Below are positions 10,101 through 14,164 of a stretch of 14,164 nucleotides of DNA, piece by piece. Below the pieces are notes generated by a model, which was given only the letters and a program-made list of their open reading frames with translations, ran no database searches and was not told where the DNA came from. Numbering within the stretch: the first letter of the stretch is position 1; every line of letters begins with the position of its first letter. Where the stretch lies: NCBI GenBank assembly GCA_030019105.1, contig JASEGY010000048.1:1-14164 (forward strand). Reading direction: 5' to 3'. Source of the stretch: a bacterium. Lineage in GTDB: Bacteria > UBA9089 > JASEGY01. The position numbers and the translations under genes are program-made.

Positions 10101-10169
10101 TTCTGATGCTTTAACTCCTCCACCGAAAAGTAATAATCCTGCTGTAAGAATGAAAAGAAATTTCCTCAC
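7140..10169 (-). CDS. Periplasmic protein with five tandem CsgG/LpoB-like repeats, TPRs and a novel C-terminal domain
   Basis: 1009 residues. GTG start at 10169, immediately after the TAG of the upstream gene; GGAGG lies 10-11 nt upstream inside that gene. Signal peptide about 1-21 (VKA end), no lipobox. Five repeats of one alpha-beta fold sit at about 45-180, 190-335, 340-475, 485-618 and 625-745. Each has an ILIDKLT-type helix, a VVDR..L motif, a helix rich in Glu and Lys, (Y/H)G(I/V)DxFxxG and a strand ending in (V/A)DLEKG.(L/I)VW followed by A.E(I/M/L)P. This matches the CsgG/FlgO/LpoB superfamily. Two TPR-like units (about 762-829: ISHYQNKDYKKAISFFEEAI) and a unique C-terminal domain (about 840-1009, two strand-rich parts and a helical end) follow. 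Family members usually have one such domain per chain, so five is unusual. Likely a periplasmic scaffold or ring subunit under the outer membrane (inference). Confidence 0.9.
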   Translation of the reverse strand: MRKFLFILTAGLLLFGGGVKASEQIEQIAKEAISHLASTITDPSLKGVAIWNIKDPTESVNTVKLKDELTYCLVNTKRFKVVQRDILASALKEIDLETASDISDYFDQETTKEFSRVQPIDGLIFGEVYPTGVTGEGDPCLILRMLDIEKQRLVWAKELPLSPSKDHLLDEMVDKTIEDIKAHDSFIKEAGVDKIAILNISNDTYHRKVNERFLIDKLTANLVMRSDLEVVDRNNLKKLFEEYRLGKETFTDSLGREHSIINPETIKKLGNVYGIKGFILGEITSAIVSDNSLSILLKMVSSDKGEIVWGKSLNINLPLSETEGVVVEAVKDLSENLDRLKIKSMGVWEIANKSSLSIQPKHIVDQFDIHLARGRQVKIVNRDNLETILKEQKEGLTGLIDPETRAKLSKVHGMDSVLYGTFYNNPSDGNPNPVLIVKVVDLEKGILIWSAEIPVNKRSIKTETDVVAEELTSFLTRERKASPDKKVSFWRILDKSSLKVDENLIIDKLTVNLMKADLFKMIDRSQLEKLMAEVRHSKEGIIDRETAKKLGQMYGIDLFLYGSFYDNTFGFEKNPSFILKMADLEKGNLVWAKEMPLGKDYIKTGIDEGMEKVIAFLKEQGDKLKPIKTAAFLQFTDKTEKIGEDILIDKLTSKMVDNFSFSLIDRSSLTLLIEEIKKAKEGILDEKSVELGKRYGVDAFITGEVKKESEIKGSKVVNTYTISAKVIEIATGKVLAMVREKAEEEIKEGRFVEERKKEEKARELTEKGISHYQNKDYKKAISFFEEAIKLGFVSQKTWLHLGLSFFRLKDEKNGYRVIKKAVDMNPDSSLGRLVTEALRPILVAPYLQVKVDLGSYNSSYSKKAGELIKGHLVDEIRAVLDDSWRFKRVNEDMADLRLSFLCEVSITATSKSDNRLTKISLEGKNSLEAHNLQKISRLSFSFTNSFGVLGGMVLGVGSPGLRFYQDGSMYMKTEDIKNLYLEDIIKELSEETLPELADKIDKKLKEVSQ

Positions 10170-11549
10170 CTATCTTTCACCTCCACAAAGATAATCTGCC
10201 ATCAATGAGGCCGCCTTATTGAGGGCATCTGTGCCCGCCGATTCCATATCCAGCCCAAACCCAGCTACATCTGAAGCCTCTTTCTGAAAGATTACCTCTT
10301 GTTTGTTGAGATCAATTACTTTAAGTGAGCCAGAAGCAAAAGAGGAGAAGAGATCGTTCTCTAACTTAGCTCCCCTGCGGGTAAAGAAATTACCAGTAAT
10401 AATCGTATCTGCTAAGAGCTGCAGGGAGGCAAAATCTCCCTCCTTAAGTAACTCTTCTACTGCCTGCATAGATTCTCCTAATTCGCTTTGACCAACTATC
10501 TTCTGGCCTGACTCAACCAGCCTTGAGGAGAATTTAGCCTCCATAACTGCTCTGTCTGCCTTTTCTCCCAGGCTCTCACAGGAGATAGAGAGGACAATCT
10601 TTCCCAAGTCACGGGTGAGGTGAAACTCCACCTTTCTTTCGAAAAGAAGGTCAATCGCCTTTTGTATCTCTTTGGCATCCTTCTCTGACAGGTCGGAAAG
10701 GGAGAGTGAGAATGCTTCCTGGATATCTACAGCGGCCTCAATCACATTTATCAGCCCGGTAAGCTGAACAGGCTCTAAGATGCCCATCCCTGCTTGATTG
10801 GTTATTACCTTCTGACCAGAGCTAAATGTTATCGGCAGGTTTACAATAGGTGTCTTGCCACCTTCTGTCTGTAATGCTGCTCTTACTGTCAGTCGGGATA
10901 TCTCTTCTGATGCCTTCTGCAAATCTATTCTTTGAATGAGGCTTTCAATGCTGCTTAAAGCCCTGGTGCGGGAGGATTGATCAAAACCGATATTTGCCGA
11001 GCGTAGAGATGAAAGATAGGCTTGAAAGGCAGAGAGAACTTTGCCTTTTTCTTCTGCGGCCTTGCCTTCTGCGAGGTATCTCCTGGCAAGCTTAAGGTGC
11101 TCTTCTGTCTCTTGCTTAAGACGCTCCTGCTCCTTTTTTATGGCCTCTCTGGAATACTTGAGCCGCAGGGCAATGTCGTAACTCCTGTAGGCTTTACCAT
11201 ATCTTTCTTCTTCTCTCTCCTCGCATTTCCATTTGTCAATGTAAAGTCCTTCCAATAAGGGCTGCTTCCCTGTAACATCAATTTCAGCCTTTATTCTGGT
11301 TTTTAATTCTGTAACCAGAATCTCAACCTCCTTACTGGCCCTTGCCCCGAAGAAGGTGACAATGTTTGCGAGTGCATCTGCGGTAGCCAGCTTTGTTCCT
11401 TCTTCAAAGGAATCTGCGCCTCTGGCCATTCCTACAAAATACATGTACTGATTATCTTCGGTTGTTCTCAGGTTCTGCCAGTTCTCCTGGCATCCAGGGA
11501 TAACAGCGGCAACAAGCAATATAAACAGCAATGCTTTATTTGTGCCCAT
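10170..11549 (-). CDS. LPP20/FlgT-like lipoprotein with helical middle
   Basis: 459 residues. ATG 11549 is preceded by AGGAG at 7 nt. A lipoprotein signal ends at VIPGC, making Cys20 the likely lipidated residue; Pro at -2 is unusual. Residues about 34-135 resemble the LPP20/FlgT-N fold: YMYFVGMARGADS, then an Ala-rich helix (TKLATADALANIVTFFGARAS) and a strand pair. A charged helical stretch follows (about 134-220, EREAIKKEQ-like and AEEKGK...AFQAYLSSLRS), then a strand-rich segment with PIVNLPITFSSGQ (about 235-275). The C-terminal part (about 405-455) again shows strand, VIDL and a final Ala-rich helix (DALNKAASLMADYL), as in LPP20/LpoB folds. The next gene starts at the base after this stop, so the two are translated as a pair. 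Role inferred: outer-membrane-anchored partner of the tandem-repeat proteins. Confidence 0.86.
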   Translation of the reverse strand: MGTNKALLFILLVAAVIPGCQENWQNLRTTEDNQYMYFVGMARGADSFEEGTKLATADALANIVTFFGARASKEVEILVTELKTRIKAEIDVTGKQPLLEGLYIDKWKCEEREEERYGKAYRSYDIALRLKYSREAIKKEQERLKQETEEHLKLARRYLAEGKAAEEKGKVLSAFQAYLSSLRSANIGFDQSSRTRALSSIESLIQRIDLQKASEEISRLTVRAALQTEGGKTPIVNLPITFSSGQKVITNQAGMGILEPVQLTGLINVIEAAVDIQEAFSLSLSDLSEKDAKEIQKAIDLLFERKVEFHLTRDLGKIVLSISCESLGEKADRAVMEAKFSSRLVESGQKIVGQSELGESMQAVEELLKEGDFASLQLLADTIITGNFFTRRGAKLENDLFSSFASGSLKVIDLNKQEVIFQKEASDVAGFGLDMESAGTDALNKAASLMADYLCGGER

Positions 11550-11570
11550 CCAGGCTCTCCTAAATACGGC

Positions 11571-11617
11571 AAAAAAGGGGTGGAGACCGGTAGAAATTTG
11601 ACTTTAGCCCCTCACCC
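11571..11617 (-). terminator. Weak possible intercistronic terminator/attenuator
   Basis: In the 80-nt gap between the two lipoprotein genes, the minus strand has GGGTGAGG (11610-11617) that can pair with CTCCACCC (11578-11585) across a 24-nt loop, with one mismatch and one G-T pair. Six T residues (11571-11576) follow. The long loop makes it weak. It might reduce rather than stop transcription into the downstream genes. Confidence 0.3.
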
Positions 11618-11629
11618 TCTTTTTTATTA

Positions 11630-12340
11630 TTATTCACCAGAAAATTTTTCATCCACTTCCTTGTCAATCTTATCCATTACATCCAGTTTGTCTTGGACTT
11701 CAGCCGAGATTGGTCCTGCCCTAAGCATTTTTGTTTCACTTTCGATTGCCCTTTTCAGTCCCCTCTTATACTCTTCCTCAGACATCTGCAAGAGGGCATA
11801 TATTCTGTAGCCAATATGCTCCACATTTGGATAATCCAACAACTTCACCAGTTCACAAGGAATTCTTTTCCTGACTGTCATGCCATGGACATTCACATTC
11901 TTAGCTGCTATTTTGCCAAGACCTTTTATGTATTGGGCAGTTCCTGCTCCAGTTGCCTCAGCTAATTTGTATGCCTTGGTTCCAGAAATGACAGCTTCGT
12001 ATGATTGGGCAATATCTACCGCTCCAAGCGCTTCAGCTCCTATTTGAGCAGCCGTGATATTGTCTGCATCTACATAATTTACAAAGTAAACATATCTTTC
12101 TGGAAGACCCATCTCCTTAGCCATTTCAGGAAGAATAGATCCTGCTTCGATCCATGCGGGAAGCTCTACTCCCCTGAGGGGCAGGCCTTTTGTTCTTCCA
12201 GGATACCAACCCTCTTTTTCTGACTCCTCCAGAACTGCCTTCTCTTTCACAACCTCTTTTATAACCTGCTGTTTCGCACAACCTGCGATCAGCATTCCTA
12301 TTGATGCCACAACTATCAAACCATAAATTGCCTGTCTCAT
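11630..12340 (-). CDS. LPP20-like outer-membrane lipoprotein
   Basis: 236 residues. I start it at ATG 12340, preceded by AGGAGGT (12347-12353) at 6 nt; an upstream in-frame TTG (12388) has no ribosome site. The lipoprotein signal (MRQAIYGLIVVAS...) ends in LIAGC, a good lipobox, so Cys21 is lipidated; Ala at +2 favours the outer membrane. A Lys/Glu-rich linker (22-45) leads to a domain beginning WYPG and LPAWIEAG, then YVYFVNYVDADNITAAQIGAEALGAV and repeated Ala-rich helices. This is the layout of LPP20-type lipoproteins (P.W, a core strand, then an Ala helix). The C-terminus is helical and acidic (MSEEEYKRGLKRA..., DVMDKIDKEVDEKF). FlgP of Vibrio and Campylobacter is in this family; no flagellar gene is seen here. 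The family call is tentative. Confidence 0.82.
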   Translation of the reverse strand: MRQAIYGLIVVASIGMLIAGCAKQQVIKEVVKEKAVLEESEKEGWYPGRTKGLPLRGVELPAWIEAGSILPEMAKEMGLPERYVYFVNYVDADNITAAQIGAEALGAVDIAQSYEAVISGTKAYKLAEATGAGTAQYIKGLGKIAAKNVNVHGMTVRKRIPCELVKLLDYPNVEHIGYRIYALLQMSEEEYKRGLKRAIESETKMLRAGPISAEVQDKLDVMDKIDKEVDEKFSGE

Positions 12341-12367
12341 CACAAGACCTCCTATTTTAGATTTAGT

Positions 12368-12385
12368 AAAGGCATTGCTGCCTTT
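12368..12385 (-). promoter_or_regulatory. Intercistronic hairpin with GNRA loop
   Basis: On the minus strand, AAAGGCA GCAA TGCCTTT forms a perfect 7-bp stem with a GCAA (GNRA) tetraloop. It lies in the 61-nt gap between the FlgO-PA14 gene and the first lipoprotein gene, 15 nt upstream of the AGGAGGT site. No T run follows, so it is not a terminator. It could mark a processing or stability site between a first and a second part of the transcript. Confidence 0.4.
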
Positions 12386-12401
12386 CAAAAGAACTTCTTT
12401 T

Positions 12402-13937
12402 TCACCTCCCTTTGGTTTTAAGATACGAGGAGGAAATCACCTCAAAATCATCTTTCCCTGGCTGCCGCCATAAAAGCTCTACTTTTGCCCAGCCGGCAAT
12501 CTCAAAGAACTCAACCTTGACTTGATGCCACTGCTTACCTTCAAGGAATAGATTTACCTTGTGATCGTTATAATTGTAAGGATGCCAGTAGCCTATGATA
12601 ATCTTGTTATCTATTAACAGCCTTACTCCATCATTATGCGCTATCCTGAAAAGATAGGTTCCTGTAATAGGGGCATAGAGCTTTCCTTCCCAGCTTACAC
12701 CAAAATAATCTGCTGAGATATTTGGAGCCGGAGAGCCTTCTCCCCAGTCAAAGTCTATTGAGTTATCTATTCGGACTGTGGTCGGTTCATCTGGCAGTGC
12801 CCCTGGATTATCGTTGAATGGGGCAAGGTTAAAGTATTCTCCCCTCAGACCTTCTCTTTCTCCTGCTGAGACCGGCTTCTCCTTCTCCGGTTTCCCTTTC
12901 TCTGGCAGGGTGGGAACAGAAGGAACAGAAATCTTCTCCTTTGCAATCCTGGTAGTAGCTGTAGCCGAGATAGCCCCGGTTTCTGCTGAAATTAAGCGGG
13001 CATTAACTCTTAAGAATTCGCCAAGGTCGGTTATTGTTCCGGTAATTATAGCTTCTACCCCAAGTATCTTGCCCAATCTTACGGCTGTTTCCGGGTCAAT
13101 AATAGTAGAAATCCCCAGATTTTGTTCTTTGAGGACTTCGTCTAAGAATTTCCTCTCTACAAGTTTAAATTTCCCTGTCTGGTGAAGTTTAGAAATAAGC
13201 TCATCTGATAGATAATCTCCTAATTCATCCACCTTGCTCTCGCTGTTTCTAAGGCCAATCACCGCAACTCTCTTCTTCTCTTCCTTGAGGATGTCCCAAG
13301 AAAGTTGGGTAGCCACAGAAGCAATCTTTATACCTAAATAATCCTCTGATTGAAGAGGGTCAGGTGTTTTGGCAGGCAGAAAGGACTCTTTCTTAATATC
13401 CATGATGCTTAACACAGCTTCATTCTTTACGACAGATACCTCAGAGGATGCAATTATTTCATTTGTGAAGGTATCGATCAACCTGACATTGACCTTGAAC
13501 TGTTCACCAAGGTCTGTAATCACACCCTTGCAAACTGCGTCAATACCTATCAACATCCCTGCTCTGGTCATAGAGGAAGAACTGGCCAGGTCGGAAAGGC
13601 TCAACCCTCTCTCTTTCAGGGTCTTTTGGAACAGAGCCTTTTCCATAACGGTAAGGTTCTTGTTTTGGGATAGCTTGGCGATCAGTTCTTCAGTCAGGAA
13701 TTTTCCAAATTTGGTGATATTCCCCTCATAATCAGTAAAATCAATTACCACTATCTCCATTCCTTCAGCCACATCTTTAGAAAGTTCTTGTGATAACTCC
13801 TCTACTGCTATATTTATCTCGACTCCATAGGCTGTATTTTTCTCCTCTTTCTTATCTACAGCAGTAGAAATATTTGGCAAGGCAAAAGTTGTTGACACCA
13901 AACAAAAGATAACCGTTAAGATTTTTCTTTTTAGCAA
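12402..13937 (-). CDS. Secreted FlgO/CsgG-like double-domain protein with C-terminal PA14 domain
   Basis: 511 residues. I choose TTG 13937 as the start: GGAGGAG (13945-13951) lies 7 nt before it, and a signal peptide follows directly (KRKILTVIFCLVSTTFAL, cut near STA, residue 26). The longer in-frame TTG at 14063 has no ribosome site and lies upstream of the proposed promoter -10. Two FlgO/CsgG-like domains occupy about 55-170 (VVIDFTDYEGN, LTEELIAKLSQ, GIDAVCKGVITDLG, VNVRLIDTFTNEIIAS) and about 222-332 (VAVIGLRNSES, LSDELISKL, LVERKFLDEVLKEQNLG, GVEAIITGTITDLG, VNARLISAETG). A Pro/Lys/Glu linker (about 337-360) precedes a PA14 domain (about 364-510: LRGEYFNLAPF, SWEGKLYAPITGTYLFRIAHNDGVRLLID, VKVEFFEIAGWAKVELLW). 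PA14 is a carbohydrate-binding beta-barrel in many adhesins and glycosidases. No lipobox is seen. First gene of the cluster. Confidence 0.9.
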   Translation of the reverse strand: MLKRKILTVIFCLVSTTFALPNISTAVDKKEEKNTAYGVEINIAVEELSQELSKDVAEGMEIVVIDFTDYEGNITKFGKFLTEELIAKLSQNKNLTVMEKALFQKTLKERGLSLSDLASSSSMTRAGMLIGIDAVCKGVITDLGEQFKVNVRLIDTFTNEIIASSEVSVVKNEAVLSIMDIKKESFLPAKTPDPLQSEDYLGIKIASVATQLSWDILKEEKKRVAVIGLRNSESKVDELGDYLSDELISKLHQTGKFKLVERKFLDEVLKEQNLGISTIIDPETAVRLGKILGVEAIITGTITDLGEFLRVNARLISAETGAISATATTRIAKEKISVPSVPTLPEKGKPEKEKPVSAGEREGLRGEYFNLAPFNDNPGALPDEPTTVRIDNSIDFDWGEGSPAPNISADYFGVSWEGKLYAPITGTYLFRIAHNDGVRLLIDNKIIIGYWHPYNYNDHKVNLFLEGKQWHQVKVEFFEIAGWAKVELLWRQPGKDDFEVISSSYLKTKGR

Positions 13938-13944
13938 TTTAAAT

Positions 13945-13951
13945 CTCCTCC
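13945..13951 (-). promoter_or_regulatory. Ribosome binding site that sets a TTG start
   Basis: GGAGGAG on the minus strand (within AAAGGAGGAG) lies 7 nt before the TTG at 13937. It decides the start of the FlgO-PA14 protein in place of the longer in-frame TTG at 14063. Confidence 0.8.
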
Positions 13952-13959
13952 TTTTTTTG

Positions 13960-13994
13960 ACACTCACTTCCACCCCGTAGGTGAAAGTGGGTGT
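13960..13994 (-). promoter_or_regulatory. 5' leader hairpin
   Basis: Between the promoter and the ribosome site, the minus strand holds two 15-nt arms (13980-13994 and 13960-13974), ACACCCACTTTCACC and GGTGGAAGTGAGTGT, with a 5-nt loop TACGG. The stem has one C-A mismatch and one G-T pair. It is followed by an A-rich run and then GGAGGAG, so it is not a terminator on this strand. A 5' mRNA stabiliser or a regulator of ribosome access are both possible. Confidence 0.55.
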
Positions 13995-14022
13995 ATCTCT
14001 TGGGCAAATCCAATTGTCTTTG

Positions 14023-14050
14023 ATTCTACCCCCCCCCCCGTAAATGTCAA
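14023..14050 (-). promoter_or_regulatory. Sigma70-like promoter with 11-G tract in the spacer
   Basis: On the minus strand a perfect -35 TTGACA (14045-14050) and a -10 TAGAAT (14023-14028, five of six consensus bases) are separated by 16 nt. That spacer is TTTAC followed by eleven G residues (14029-14039). Transcription would begin near 14017, giving an ~80-nt leader before the TTG start at 13937. Homopolymer tracts inside promoter spacers are a known phase-variation device (for example in Neisseria porA and opc): slipped replication changes the -35/-10 distance. Here 16 nt is near optimal, and 17 or 18 nt are one or two insertions away. Confidence 0.75.
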
Positions 14051-14164
14051 GTCTTTTTTTCAAAGAAGTAGGTAGAAGGCTATCGAGACCGTTTTGAAAT
14101 TGGGACTTCTATGATTTATGCTTGATTTTACTGGGCTTCAGCCGCAGGTGGCCGTCTGTATTGC
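14051..14164. other. Upstream region without a supported gene
   Basis: No coding frame with a ribosome site or family resemblance is seen here. The stretch just upstream of the -35 contains an A-run (GAAAAAAAGA on the minus strand) that could act like an UP element. The outer edge (14136-14158) is G+C-rich with only a short imperfect stem. Confidence 0.4.

Noticed and set aside
4541..13937. Flagellar H-ring (flgO/flgP/flgT) or curli (csgG) operon
   Set aside because: The fold resemblance is real, but no flagellar or curli structural gene is present, the chains are multi-domain, and the PA14 and barrel genes do not belong to those operons. I assign no gene symbols.
13938..14063. N-terminal extension of the FlgO-PA14 protein from TTG 14063, reading through the G tract
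   Set aside because: No ribosome site, it begins with a non-signal-like stretch, it would start upstream of the proposed -10, and the TTG at 13937 has an ideal site and signal peptide. A frame-switching role for the tract is possible but less likely.
14136..14158. G+C-rich imperfect inverted repeat at the window edge, as an attachment site or REP element
   Set aside because: Only a 6-bp stem with a mismatch is visible, and the flanking sequence lies outside the window.

Overview
The window (moderate-to-low G+C by eye) carries seven genes, all transcribed leftward on the minus strand, each with a clear Shine-Dalgarno sequence. It holds no rRNA, tRNA, transposase or housekeeping gene. Every product has an export signal: two lipoprotein signals, the rest Sec-type. 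One product ends like an outer-membrane beta-barrel. This points to a Gram-negative (diderm) bacterium, plausibly an uncultivated lineage because the domain combinations are unusual; the phylum cannot be told from the sequence.

Layout in transcription order (right to left): (1) a sigma70-type promoter at 14023-14050 whose 16-nt spacer contains eleven consecutive G residues, then an ~80-nt leader with a 15-bp hairpin; (2) 13937-12402, a secreted protein with two FlgO/CsgG-like domains and a C-terminal PA14 domain; (3) 12340-11630, an LPP20-like lipoprotein; (4) 11549-10170, a larger LPP20/FlgT-like lipoprotein with a helical middle; (5) 10169-7140, a 1009-residue periplasmic protein with five tandem CsgG/LpoB-like repeats, TPRs and a unique C-terminal domain; (6) 7143-6379, a small outer-membrane barrel candidate; (7) 6367-4541, a 608-residue paralogue of (5) with three repeats plus hydrophobic and coiled-coil segments; (8) after a 141-nt gap with heptamer repeats, 4399 to beyond position 1, a giant secreted modular protein. 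Its modules are a CHAP-like cysteine amidase domain, an NBR1-Ig-like domain, LGFP repeats, FnIII, a DNRLRE-like domain, an eight-repeat PQQ-type propeller, an ASH domain and a further Ig-like domain.

Genes 2-7 are packed like an operon: one ATGA overlap, one stop abutting the next start, an 11-nt gap, and gaps of 61 and 80 nt. The parts list (FlgO-like, LPP20-like and FlgT-like pieces, an OM barrel, wall- or glycan-binding modules) recalls the FlgO/FlgP/FlgT outer-membrane ring of Vibrio flagella and the LpoB/CsgG outer-membrane lipoproteins. No flagellar, curli or penicillin-binding gene is present. My inference is a cell-envelope complex, possibly phase-variable through the G tract, that assembles or anchors large surface proteins such as gene 8. 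The function is unproven. The stretch 14051-14164 holds no gene I can support.
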